Source of the DNA: JBFFXF01 sp041569895
GTDB taxonomy: Bacteria; Planctomycetota; UBA8108; JACQVS01
Assembly (NCBI GenBank): GCA_041569895.1
Contig: JBFFXF010000218.1
Coordinates: 1 to 12,933, forward strand
Direction of reading: 5' to 3'
Length of the DNA stretch: 12,933 nt
Shown: positions 6,270 to 12,933 of the stretch, piece after piece
How positions within the stretch are numbered: position 1 is the stretch's first letter
Layout of the letters: each line of letters starts with the position of its first letter
Position numbers and translations under genes: made by a program
The notes under the pieces: model-generated
Databases searched by the model: none
Told to the model about the DNA's origin: nothing
What the model saw: only the letters and a program-made list of their open reading frames with translations

Positions 6270-8443
6270 CGTTTCTCAACGCCGCGCTTCTCGGCGGACT
6301 GGGCGCGATGGCGATCCCGCTGATCCTCCACCTCATCCGCCGCCGTCGCTTCCGCGTCGTGCGCTGGGGCGCGATGCAGCTCCTCGAGGGCGTCGTCAGC
6401 GAGCGCCGCAAGACCCTCGACTTCGAGCAAATCCTCCTCGTCGCCACGCGCATGGCGGTCCTCGGCGTCCTGGCGCTCGCCATGGCGCGCCCCGCGCTGA
6501 CCACCCTCGGCGCCGGCTTCCTCCGCGGCAGCCGCACCGTCGCCATCGTGCTCGACGTCTCCTACTCGATGGGTCACGGCGGGCGTTTCGAGCAATCGCT
6601 CGAGGCGGCGCGCGAGGTGCTGCGGTCGCTCGGGGAGAACGACGTCGCGACGCTGGTGCTCGCCGCGGAGCGCCCGCGAGTGGTCTTCGACTCGCCCGTC
6701 GGCGACCGGGACGCCATCGCGGCAGCGCTCGAGAAGGCGTCGCCGATCCACGGGCCGGCGCGACTCGGCGAGGCCGTGCTCGCCGCGCTCGACGTCCTCG
6801 CGCGCGTCGAGCGGCCGGTCGAGGAGGTCTTCGTCCTCACCGACTCGCAGCGATTGACATGGGAGGGCGACACCGGCGAGCGCGCCTCGCTCGACATCGT
6901 CGCCGAGGCGCTCCCCCTGACCGGTCGCGAGGGGGTCGCGGATGGCGCCATGCCGGTGATCACGTGGATCGTCGTCCCGGGTGACGGCACGCCGCCGCAG
7001 CCGTTCATCGAGCGCATCGAGCTCCCGCGGGTGACCCGCGCCGGCGAGCGCGTCCCGATCCGCGTGCGCGTGGTCTCTCCCGGAGCGCCGGGGCGTGGCG
7101 GCACGGTGTCCGTTCGCGTCGACGGAATCGAGCGCGGCGGCACGCCGCTGCCACCGGGCGGCGCGGGGGAGGCGGTCGTGCGCGCGAACATCGATGAGCC
7201 CGGATCGCACTGGATCGAGGCGCGACTCGTCGAGTCCGGCGCACGCGCGGACGCACGGCTGCTCGCCACGCTCACGGCGCGGGAGCGCATCCGGGCGCTG
7301 CTCGTCGACGGCGCTCCCGGTGACGAGCCGCTCGGCGACGAGACCTCGTTCCTCCGCCTCGCGCTCACTCCGTACGGCGACGATGGCAGCGGGGGAGGCG
7401 CTCCCGGCGCGGCCGATTTCGACGTCGAGACCATCGCGCCCGCCGCGCTGGAGACGACGGAGCTCGAGCGCTTCGACGTCGTCGTGCTCGCGAACGTCAC
7501 CGCCGTCTCTCGCGAGGCCGCCGCCGCGCTCGAGGGCTTCGCGCGCGCCGGTGGCGGTGTCGTCATCTTCCCGGGTGATCGCGTCGCGGCGGCCTCCTGG
7601 AACCGCGACCTCGGCGGTCTGCTGCCCGCCGCGCTGGGCGAGCGCCGCACGGCTACGGGCGATCCGCTCGGTGTCCGGGTCGCCGCCCGGCGCGAGGTCG
7701 GCCAGCGCCACGCCGCGCTCGGCTCGCTGTCGTCGGCGGACCTCGCCGGCGTCGGCGTGCGCTCCTGGCTCGCTCTCGACGTCGCTGATCGAGACGCGAC
7801 GGTGGTGCTCGCGATGGAGACCGGCGAGCCGTTTCTCGTCGAGCGACGTTCCGGCCGCGGGCGAGTGATGCTCCTCGCGACAGCGTGCGATGATGACTGG
7901 TCGAACCTGCCGACGCGCCCGGCCTACCTGCCGATGATGCAGCAGACGCTGCTCCACGCGTCGACCGGTGCTGCCGCTGCGCAGACGCTGCGCCCCGGTG
8001 AGCCGATCGTTCTCGAGCTGCCGCTCGAGGAGGCCGGACGCGCCGCGGTGGTGCGGCTGCCGGACGGGCAGGTGGTCGAGGGCGTCACGGCGCGCGGTCT
8101 CGAGGGAGCGCTCCTCGAGTACCGCGACACGTGGCTGCCCGGCCTTTACACGGTGCGGATCGCCGATGAGTCGCCGGCGTACTTCGCCGTCAACGCCGAC
8201 CGCGCCGAGTCCGACCCTGCCGAGCTGTCGCCCTCGACGCTGGTCGAGCGCGTCGAGGCGCGCGGCTTCGACTGTGTCGTCGGCGTGGGCGGCGTCGCCA
8301 CGGCCCTCGGCCGGCGACGGCACGGCCTCGAGATCTGGAGACCGCTCGTCTGGCTGGTCACGGCGCTGCTCCTGATCGAGCTCGTTCTCGAGCAGTGGAT
8401 CGGCCGCGGCGGCTTCGCCCGTTCGGCCCGGAGGTCGCGATGA
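6266..8443 (+). CDS. BatA-type membrane protein with VWA domain and amidotransferase-like fold
   Basis: A 725-residue inner-membrane protein. Residues 2-22 are a hydrophobic helix followed by the arginine-rich HLIRRRRFRVVRWGAMQLLE block typical of the BatA N-terminal (aerotolerance-regulator) domain; a second helix spans about 57-77. The VWA domain begins at about residue 90 with an intact MIDAS D97-V-S99-Y-S101-M and T192/D193 (VLTDSQ). A beta-rich segment (about 250-340) leads to a region beginning RALLVDGAPGDE (about 345) and running through GGGVVIFPGD and GRVMLLATACDDDWSNLP (about 555). This is the class-I-glutamine-amidotransferase-like fold seen in planctomycete VWA membrane proteins, without a recognisable catalytic triad. 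A C-terminal helix (about 694-709) closes the protein. It is longer than classical BatA, and separate BatC, BatD or BatE genes are not present. It likely forms a membrane complex with the DUF58 and following VWA proteins. Confidence 0.9.
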   Translation: MTFLNAALLGGLGAMAIPLILHLIRRRRFRVVRWGAMQLLEGVVSERRKTLDFEQILLVATRMAVLGVLALAMARPALTTLGAGFLRGSRTVAIVLDVSYSMGHGGRFEQSLEAAREVLRSLGENDVATLVLAAERPRVVFDSPVGDRDAIAAALEKASPIHGPARLGEAVLAALDVLARVERPVEEVFVLTDSQRLTWEGDTGERASLDIVAEALPLTGREGVADGAMPVITWIVVPGDGTPPQPFIERIELPRVTRAGERVPIRVRVVSPGAPGRGGTVSVRVDGIERGGTPLPPGGAGEAVVRANIDEPGSHWIEARLVESGARADARLLATLTARERIRALLVDGAPGDEPLGDETSFLRLALTPYGDDGSGGGAPGAADFDVETIAPAALETTELERFDVVVLANVTAVSREAAAALEGFARAGGGVVIFPGDRVAAASWNRDLGGLLPAALGERRTATGDPLGVRVAARREVGQRHAALGSLSSADLAGVGVRSWLALDVADRDATVVLAMETGEPFLVERRSGRGRVMLLATACDDDWSNLPTRPAYLPMMQQTLLHASTGAAAAQTLRPGEPIVLELPLEEAGRAAVVRLPDGQVVEGVTARGLEGALLEYRDTWLPGLYTVRIADESPAYFAVNADRAESDPAELSPSTLVERVEARGFDCVVGVGGVATALGRRRHGLEIWRPLVWLVTALLLIELVLEQWIGRGGFARSARRSR
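8430..8434 (+). promoter_or_regulatory. Shine-Dalgarno deciding the start of the second VWA gene
   Basis: GGAGG lies 5 nt before the ATG at 8440. The open frame extends 15 codons further upstream to an ATG at 8395, but this site and the 4-nt ATGA overlap with the previous stop favour 8440. Confidence 0.75.
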
Positions 8444-10710
8444 GCCCCTGGATCGCGCTCGTCGCCATCGTCGCCGTCGCCGCCTGCCTCGTCGCCTGGG
8501 GGCTGTACCGGAGCGAGACGCGCGAGGTCTCGCCTTCGCTCGCGCGCGCGCTCGCCGCGCTCCGTTGCGCCGCGCTGGTCGCCACGCTCCTGCTTCTCCT
8601 CGAGCCGACATGGGTGACGCGCAGCGAGCGCGTGCGTCGCGGGCGGATCGAGATCCTCGTCGACCACTCCGGGAGCATGGCTCGCGACGACCCGCGCATG
8701 GACGAACAGCGTCGGTCGAGGCTGCGGGAGCGGCTGCCGGTCACCGAGAGATCGACGCGCTGGGAGCGGGCGCAGGCGCTCTGTCTCGACCGTTCCGCCG
8801 GTCTGCTCGCGGCGCTCGTCCCGACCCGTGATGTCTCCATCAGCCTCTTCGCCGGGGAGACCGAGCGTTTCCTCACGACGGCGGATCGACCGGACCCGAA
8901 CGCGCTGCCGTCCTCGTTCGGTCGCGACGCCGACGGCCGGGTGACCGACCTCGCCGGCGCGATCCGCACCGCCGCATCACGTGATCCCGAGGCGATCGTC
9001 ATCGTCACCGATGGCCGGCACAACGCTCCGGGCGAGCCGGAGGCGGAGACCGCGCCGCTTCGTGCGCGGGGCGTTCCGGTGCACGCGATCGGGGTCGGCT
9101 CATCCTTCGAGCCGGTCGACATCGCGATCGTCGAGGTCCGCGCGCCGCGACGTGTCGACGTCGAGGAGGGCGGACGCGCGACCGCCGAGCTGCGGGCGCG
9201 CGTCGAGACGACCACCACGCTGCGCGCCTCGCTGCGAGCCGTGGGCGAGGGTGTCGTCGATCGCGCGCTGTGGTCGGGCCAGGTGACCGTCGAGGCCGGC
9301 TCCGAGCCGCGCGTCATCGAGCTGCCGATGGTCATTCCCGGCGGCGCGCTCGAGGCCGGACGGCGCGAGCTCGAGCTGTGGATCGAGCCGTCGGCGGAGG
9401 AGGTCACCAGCACCAACAACGGACGGCGGTTCCTGGTCGACGTCGGACGGCGCACGCTGCGGGTCCTCCTCCTCGACGGGAGGCCGCGCTGGGAGTTTCG
9501 CTACCTGAAAAACATCCTCGAGCGTGACGAGGGCGTCGACGGGACTGTCGTCCTCGGCGGCGTCAGCGTCGAGCGTGGCGAGCTGCCACGGGGCGACGAA
9601 CGCGACGAGCTGCCGGCGACGCGGGAGGCCATGCTCCGGCGGGACGTGGTGATCCTCGGCGACCTGCCGCGATCGCTACTTCGCGACGACGAGATCGCGG
9701 CGATCCGCGAGCTGGTCAGCGACCGCGGCGGCGCGCTGGTCCTGATCGCGGGGCGCCACGAGCACCTGCGCGAGTACGTCGACTCGCCGATCGCGGAGCT
9801 CCTCCCGGTGGCGCTCCCCGGGCCCGCGCGCGACGAGACCGCCGCCGACCTGACGCTCAACCTGACGCAGGCGGGGCGGCTGCGACCGGAGCTCCGCCTC
9901 GCCGACGTGGACGCCACCGCGAACGCCGCGATGTGGCGACTGCTCCCGCCACCGGCACGCGTCCAGCGAGCGCGCGCCCTGCCGGGCTCCGAGACGCTGG
10001 TCGAGACCGCGACGGCCGAACCCGTGCTGGTGACACGGCGTTTCGGCGCGGGCACGGTCGTCTACCTCGGGATCGACGAGACCTGGCGCTGGCGGTATCG
10101 CTCCGGCGACGTCTACCACGGCCGCTTCTGGGGGCAGCTCCTCGACTCGCTGCGCCAGGACACCTTCGCGGTCTCGGACGGCGTGCTCGCCCTCGACACC
10201 GACCGGACGACGTACGCCCCCGGCGAGCGCGCGACGATCCGCGTGCGGTTCGCCGGCGATGCCGCGGACGCGAACGCCCGCGTCGTCGCGATACTCGAGA
10301 CGGACGGCGGGACGGCGCGGCCGGTCACGCTCGAGGAGGAGGGCGATGCGCTCGTGGGCGTCACCTCTCCCCTCGAGCCGGGACGTCATCGTGTCGTCGC
10401 GAGACTCGAGCGGCCGGGCGCGCCCGCGACCACGCTGGCGCTGCCGATCGCCGTCGAGGCGCCGCCGTCACCCGAGCTGCTCGCGCTGTCGTGGAACGAG
10501 CCGCTCCTGCGCCGCATCGCCGACCTCACCGGCGGCCGCTTCGTCCGCGAGGAGTCGTTCACGGAGCTCGTCGACGCCCTCGCGTCGCCCGCCGATCGAG
10601 TCGTCGAGGAGAGGCGCATCGACTTGACCCGGTCGGCATGGTGGTTCGCGGTGATCGCGGCGCTCTTGACCATCGAGTGGATGCTGAGGAAACGCTCGGG
10701 GCTGTTGTGA
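8440..10710 (+). CDS. Large membrane-anchored VWA protein with amidotransferase-like domain
   Basis: A 756-residue protein, last gene of the MoxR cluster. Two N-terminal membrane helices (about 3-22 and 36-57) are followed by a VWA domain with intact MIDAS D75-H-S77-G-S79-M and T190/D191 (IVTDGRHN). A beta-sandwich region (about 220-335, CARDB-like in character) precedes LRVLLLDGRPRWEFRYLKN (about 340-358), a recognisable block in planctomycete proteins annotated as amidotransferase-like. That domain ends around FGAGTVVYLGIDETWRWRY (about 530-550). Another beta domain (about 580-670) and a short region containing LTGGRFVREESF precede a C-terminal helix (about 732-748) and a basic tail. With helices at both ends, the bulk between them is expected outside the cytoplasm. 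It may play the BatB role beside the preceding BatA-type protein. The start at 8440 is set by the GGAGG and the ATGA overlap. Confidence 0.88.
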   Translation: MSPWIALVAIVAVAACLVAWGLYRSETREVSPSLARALAALRCAALVATLLLLLEPTWVTRSERVRRGRIEILVDHSGSMARDDPRMDEQRRSRLRERLPVTERSTRWERAQALCLDRSAGLLAALVPTRDVSISLFAGETERFLTTADRPDPNALPSSFGRDADGRVTDLAGAIRTAASRDPEAIVIVTDGRHNAPGEPEAETAPLRARGVPVHAIGVGSSFEPVDIAIVEVRAPRRVDVEEGGRATAELRARVETTTTLRASLRAVGEGVVDRALWSGQVTVEAGSEPRVIELPMVIPGGALEAGRRELELWIEPSAEEVTSTNNGRRFLVDVGRRTLRVLLLDGRPRWEFRYLKNILERDEGVDGTVVLGGVSVERGELPRGDERDELPATREAMLRRDVVILGDLPRSLLRDDEIAAIRELVSDRGGALVLIAGRHEHLREYVDSPIAELLPVALPGPARDETAADLTLNLTQAGRLRPELRLADVDATANAAMWRLLPPPARVQRARALPGSETLVETATAEPVLVTRRFGAGTVVYLGIDETWRWRYRSGDVYHGRFWGQLLDSLRQDTFAVSDGVLALDTDRTTYAPGERATIRVRFAGDAADANARVVAILETDGGTARPVTLEEEGDALVGVTSPLEPGRHRVVARLERPGAPATTLALPIAVEAPPSPELLALSWNEPLLRRIADLTGGRFVREESFTELVDALASPADRVVEERRIDLTRSAWWFAVIAALLTIEWMLRKRSGLL

Positions 10711-10738
10711 CGCTCGTCCCAGTCCCCTCGGCGAATGA

Positions 10739-10772
10739 GAATCGTCTTCGAGGGTTTGCTGTCAGACGATTC
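10739..10772. repeat. Stem-loop abutting the repeat element
   Basis: A perfect 9-bp inverted repeat, GAATCGTCT (10739-10747) and AGACGATTC (10764-10772), encloses a 16-nt loop. It lies 28 bp after the stop of the VWA operon and its right arm ends exactly where the left terminal repeat of the element begins. There is no T-run after it, so it is not a canonical intrinsic terminator. It could still act as a 3' RNA structure for the operon, or it could be part of the repeat element. Confidence 0.55.
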
Positions 10773-10808
10773 ATAAGGAAGGCAGGAAACTCAGGAAAGC
10801 AGGAAACG
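10773..10808 (+). repeat. Left terminal inverted repeat
   Basis: The 36-bp purine-rich arm begins ATAAGGAAGGCAGGAA and ends GCAGGAAACG. It pairs with 11044-11079: the outer 16 bp match perfectly, the next 5 bp do not, and 14 of the inner 15 match. Within the arm the motif GCAGGAAAC is repeated in tandem. Confidence 0.8.
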
Positions 10809-10932
10809 GAAGGATTGATGGGGTCGAGCTTCGTGAGCCTCGCTCGCTACTCGAACGGACTCGAGAGGTCGGGTCTCTTGCTGATTCCTCCGCAAACACG
10901 AAGAAGCTCCTCTGTGTGTCTCCGTGCTCTCA

Positions 10933-10960
10933 CGCGGCGCTGCGCTCGCGCAGCGCCGCG
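10933..10960. repeat. Perfect 12-bp hairpin inside the element
   Basis: CGCGGCGCTGCG (10933-10944), loop CTCG, then CGCAGCGCCGCG (10949-10960). It is very GC-rich and stable in RNA or single-stranded DNA. It interrupts the CTCCGTG / CCTCTGTGG repeat theme and looks like a small palindromic (REP-like) unit nested in the larger element. No T-run follows on either strand, so it is not a standard terminator. Confidence 0.85.
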
Positions 10961-11043
10961 CCTCTGTGGTTCAAATCGTAACGAGCTCTTGCTTCTTGAC
11001 GGCGTCTTCGACATCGATGGAGCTCGCAAGGCACGATCAAACT

Positions 11044-11079
11044 CGTTTCCTGCCTTCCCCTTCTTCCTGCCTTCCTTAT
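11044..11079 (-). repeat. Right terminal inverted repeat
   Basis: The pyrimidine-rich arm begins CGTTTCCTGCCTTCCCC and ends TTCCTGCCTTCCTTAT. It is the inverted partner of 10773-10808. Transcription through the whole element would allow a long stem of about 36 bp with an internal bulge. The following 65 bp up to the stop of the ECF ATPase gene show nothing recognisable. Confidence 0.8.
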
Positions 11080-11144
11080 AGATCCGTTGCAGAGTCTCGC
11101 GGGCGAAGTCGAGCGACCCTCGGGCACGGGAACGCCGCGCGACC

Positions 11145-11879
11145 TCACAAGCCGTGCCGCTCGAGCAGCTCGTCGTTGCCGAGAATTCCCTCGGTCGGGC
11201 CGCTGGCTCGGATGCGGCCGTGGTCGAGCAGGAGGACGCGGTCGCAGGTGCGTCGCACGAATTCGAGGTCGTGCGAGGCGATCAGCTTCGCCTGCGGCAT
11301 CGAGACGAGCAGCTCGGCGAGCTTGCGCCGGCCGCGTGGGTCGAGATCGCTGGTCGGCTCGTCGAGGATGACGATGTCGGGCCCGTAGGAGATCACCGTG
11401 GCGATCGCGACGCGTCGCTTCTCGCCGGCGGAGAGGTGCTGCGGGGTGCGATTCTCGTAGCCGGGAAGGTCGACCGCCTCGAGCGCCCGCGACACGCGCC
11501 GGCCGATCTCCTCGCGCGGGAATCCGAAGTTGAGCGGGCCGAAGGCGACGTCGTCGAAGACCGTCGGAGAGAAGAGCTGCTCCTCGGACTCCTGGAAGAC
11601 GAGCCCGATTCGACGGCGCAGTGACACCGGCGCGAGCGTGCCGTTCATCGCCGGGACGCGATCGCCGAAGACCCGGATCTCTCCCTCCGACGGCGCGTAG
11701 ATGCCCATCAGAGTCAGGAAGAGCGTCGTCTTGCCGGCGCCGTTCGGTCCGATGATCCCCAGGGACTCGCCGCTTCCGAGGGTGAACTCGATCGCATCGA
11801 GCGCGCGCTGGCCGCCGTCGAAGACGAACCCCAGCCCGCGCACCTCGAGCGCCGCGTTCGAGTCGCCCGGCGCGATCAC
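11145..11879 (-). CDS. cbiO: ECF transporter ATPase, CbiO/NikO type
   Basis: A 244-residue ABC ATPase that powers an energy-coupling-factor uptake system. Walker A is GPNGAGKT (residues 44-51), the Q-loop is Q96 (VFQESEEQLFSPTVFDDVAFGP, a segment characteristic of CbiO/EcfA proteins), the signature is LSAGEKRR from residue 149, Walker B is ILDEP with D173/E174, the D-loop is SDLD, and the switch His is H203. It sits last in the transporter operon. The open frame runs much further upstream, but that stretch reads as low-complexity sequence overlapping the membrane-protein gene, so it is rejected as coding. I chose the GTG at 11879: it overlaps the previous TGA by 4 nt (GTGA) and has a GGAGGG 4 nt upstream. 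The adjacent GTG at 11882 would be too close to that site. Nickel or cobalt is suggested by the neighbours. Confidence 0.92.
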   Translation of the reverse strand: MIAPGDSNAALEVRGLGFVFDGGQRALDAIEFTLGSGESLGIIGPNGAGKTTLFLTLMGIYAPSEGEIRVFGDRVPAMNGTLAPVSLRRRIGLVFQESEEQLFSPTVFDDVAFGPLNFGFPREEIGRRVSRALEAVDLPGYENRTPQHLSAGEKRRVAIATVISYGPDIVILDEPTSDLDPRGRRKLAELLVSMPQAKLIASHDLEFVRRTCDRVLLLDHGRIRASGPTEGILGNDELLERHGL

Positions 11880-12670
11880 CACACCCTCCAGATCGCGAAG
11901 CCGACAGCGATCGAGACAAGCAGCCCGGTCTTCACCGCGTCGCGCGGTCGCGTCACCTTCTTCGCCGGCTCGGCGAGGGCGCCGGGGTAGCCGCGGCAGA
12001 CCATCGCGCGGTAGATGCGCTCGCTGCGCTTGACGCTGCCGACGAGAAGCATACCGGTGCCGTTGCCGACCGTCTTCAGCGTGTGCAGGTTGAGGCCGCG
12101 GCGGAACCCGCGGACGCGCCACGCGATCTGGATCCGTCGCACCTCGTCCGCGAAGACGAAGAGGTAGCGGTAGGAGAAAACGATCAGCTGCACGAGCGGG
12201 CCCGGCAACCGCAGGGACCGCAGCGCGCCCGTGGTCTCCTCGAAACGGCTCGTCCCGAACATCGGGAAGACCAGCAGCAGGATGGAGAACGCCTGGATCG
12301 ACACGACTCCCGCCAGCAGCAACCCGGTGGTCGAGAACGACAGCGGGCCGGCGAGGGGGACGCCGTCGGACTGCGTCAGCGGCAACACCAGGAAGAGAAA
12401 GGCGAAGAAGAAGCACGCCGGTCGCAGGCTCCGGAGCGCGAACCGGATCGGGATGCCCGAGATCTCGACGAGTGCGATCGACACCGCGAGGGCGATGAGC
12501 GCCGGCGGCAGGTCGCCGTGCAGGTTCGGCCGGCCGCCCGCCCCGCTCCCGACGAGACCGAACGCGAGGATCAGCGTCGTGAATCCGACGATCTTCCACC
12601 GCGCGTCCCAGCGGTGAATCGGCGAATCGAGACTCGCGAATCGGTCGATCTCAGGGTGCACGCTCTGCAC
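11876..12670 (-). CDS. cbiQ: ECF transporter transmembrane coupling protein, CbiQ/NikQ type
   Basis: A 264-residue integral membrane protein with about five or six hydrophobic segments, including WKIVGFTTLILAFGLVG, ALIALAVSIALVEI, ACFFFAFLFLVLPL and VVSIQAFSILLLVFPMF. The early HPEIDRFASLDSPIHRWDARWKI segment is typical of CbiQ. Two conserved arginine motifs of the coupling helices that dock on the ATPases are visible: AWRVRGF (183-189) and AMVCRGY (222-228). A final helix is near 246-262. It links the substrate-binding subunit to the ATPase in group I ECF transporters. The GTG at 12670 overlaps the upstream gene's end by 20 nt and has a GGGGA about 6 nt upstream; a GTG at 12661 is an alternative. 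Its TGA overlaps the ATPase start. Confidence 0.9.
   Translation of the reverse strand: MQSVHPEIDRFASLDSPIHRWDARWKIVGFTTLILAFGLVGSGAGGRPNLHGDLPPALIALAVSIALVEISGIPIRFALRSLRPACFFFAFLFLVLPLTQSDGVPLAGPLSFSTTGLLLAGVVSIQAFSILLLVFPMFGTSRFEETTGALRSLRLPGPLVQLIVFSYRYLFVFADEVRRIQIAWRVRGFRRGLNLHTLKTVGNGTGMLLVGSVKRSERIYRAMVCRGYPGALAEPAKKVTRPRDAVKTGLLVSIAVGFAIWRVW
11884..11889 (-). promoter_or_regulatory. Shine-Dalgarno for the ECF ATPase
   Basis: GGAGGG on the minus strand, inside the end of the preceding membrane-protein gene, 4 nt before the GTG at 11879. It decides the start and implies translational coupling. Confidence 0.65.
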
Positions 12671-12933
12671 TCTCGTCCCCGCTCCGTTTCGAGAGAAACA
12701 CCTTCGCGGTGAGGAAGAGTGCGATTATAAGCAAAACCCCTGCGGGTATCTTCCACAAACGCTCCGCCAGGCCAGGGACGTCGCGGCGCGAGCCGGCCGC
12801 AGCGGTCAGCACGGCGTGATGCGCGGCGTGGCGCACCTCGATCGACACCTCGTCGACGCCGCCCGGAACGGCGCACTCGAAGGCGCCGGCGTCGTCGGTG
12901 ACGCCCTCGGCGAGGCCCTCCCCACCCACCGCC
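12651..12933 (-). CDS. Membrane-anchored accessory protein of Ni/Co transport (NikL/CbiL-like), C-terminal part
   Basis: The frame is open to the right edge, so only the last 93 residues are seen. The visible N-terminal part (VGGEGLAEGVTDDAGAFECAVP) resembles the G-V-TD-G-F pattern of a carboxypeptidase-regulatory/transthyretin-like domain. It is followed by a histidine-containing stretch (VRHAAHHAVL) that could touch a metal, and then by a single C-terminal membrane helix (IPAGVLLIIALFLTAKVFL) with a basic, then acidic tail. NikL/CbiL proteins, accessory parts of nickel/cobalt ECF transporters, have this architecture: an exported domain anchored by a C-terminal helix, encoded beside CbiQ and CbiO. 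The GTG at 12929 falls inside the domain pattern and is probably an internal valine rather than a start. The assignment rests mainly on context and domain style. Confidence 0.6.
   Translation of the reverse strand, partial: AVGGEGLAEGVTDDAGAFECAVPGGVDEVSIEVRHAAHHAVLTAAAGSRRDVPGLAERLWKIPAGVLLIIALFLTAKVFLSKRSGDESAERAP

Larger units (their letters stand above)
10773..11079. mobile_element. Non-coding repeat element with terminal inverted repeats (MITE-like)
   Basis: This gene-free 307-bp block lies between the convergent VWA operon and ECF transporter genes. Its ends are 36-bp imperfect inverted repeats (30 of 36 matching). The interior contains CCTCTGTG twice, a perfect hairpin, and no believable coding frame. 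The CTCTGTG / TCTCCGTG / CTCTGTGGTTCAAAT theme and the purine-rich GGAAGGCAGGAAAC theme resemble, from memory, dispersed intergenic repeats of several high-GC bacterial phyla. Their minus strand is often mis-called as short NHRG-type proteins, as here (LNHRGAALRERSAA). The base composition is visibly less GC-rich than the neighbouring genes. No transposase or clear target-site duplication is visible, so mobility is inferred from structure only. Confidence 0.55.

Noticed and set aside
5720..8611. Very long minus-strand open frame (963 codons) opposite the DUF58 and BatA-type genes
   Set aside because: The translation is low-complexity arginine/aspartate/glutamate-rich sequence without domains, and the plus strand encodes clear MIDAS proteins. 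It is a by-product of high GC content.
10933..10960. Hairpin as a bidirectional transcription terminator between the convergent operons
   Set aside because: The stem is strong but neither strand has a following U-tract. It might still slow RNA polymerase, but a terminator call is not supported.
10930..11029. Short minus-strand peptides in the repeat element (NHRG-type and RAPSMSKTPS-type)
   Set aside because: They lie wholly inside the inverted-repeat element, cross the hairpin and show no coding character. I treat them as the usual mis-called frames of such repeats.
11880..12599. N-terminal extension of the ECF ATPase frame up to 12599
   Set aside because: The extra 240 codons read as arginine/proline-rich shadow sequence overlapping the membrane protein CbiQ. 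The GTGA overlap and the GGAGGG support the start at 11879.

Overview
This is a GC-rich, gene-dense bacterial chromosome segment. The gene types and their order suggest Planctomycetota or a neighbouring deep lineage: a MoxR / DUF58 / twin von Willebrand A (VWA) membrane cluster, a secreted ceramidase-like enzyme, a TIM-barrel sugar isomerase, and a secreted glutamine-rich protein with a WG-LP type C-terminal motif. This lineage call is inferred from gene content, not from a marker gene. No RNA gene, CRISPR array, intact transposase or phage gene was seen.

Layout. Positions 1-3084 hold four genes in alternating orientation: the 3' end of a sugar phosphate isomerase/epimerase-like gene (+), a 90-residue conserved-looking protein of unknown function (-), a secreted neutral-ceramidase-like protein with an extra N-terminal domain (+), and a secreted coiled-coil/poly-glutamine protein (-). 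The last two overlap tail to tail. A 200-bp divergent spacer (3085-3284) carries the only AT-rich island of this half and probably contains promoters.

Positions 3285-10710 form one co-directional cluster, very likely an operon: a D-2-hydroxyacid dehydrogenase (glyoxylate/hydroxypyruvate reductase type), a MoxR AAA+ ATPase, a DUF58 protein, a BatA-type membrane VWA protein and a second, larger membrane VWA protein. The last three have intact MIDAS motifs and are joined by 4-nt start/stop overlaps. By analogy with characterised MoxR-VWA systems, the ATPase is expected to remodel or load a client through the VWA proteins at the membrane. The client is unknown here, and the dehydrogenase at the head of the operon is the unusual member.

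Positions 10711-11144 contain no gene. They hold a compact repeat element of about 307 bp with 36-bp imperfect terminal inverted repeats, an internal perfect 12-bp hairpin, and a separate stem-loop abutting its left end. This is the least explained part of the window.

Positions 11145-12933 (-) encode part of a group I ECF transporter, probably for nickel or cobalt: ATPase (CbiO/NikO type), transmembrane coupling protein (CbiQ/NikQ type) and the C-terminal part of a membrane-anchored accessory protein resembling NikL/CbiL. The substrate-binding NikM/CbiM subunit is expected just beyond the right edge.

The many long antisense open frames are by-products of high GC content and are not annotated.
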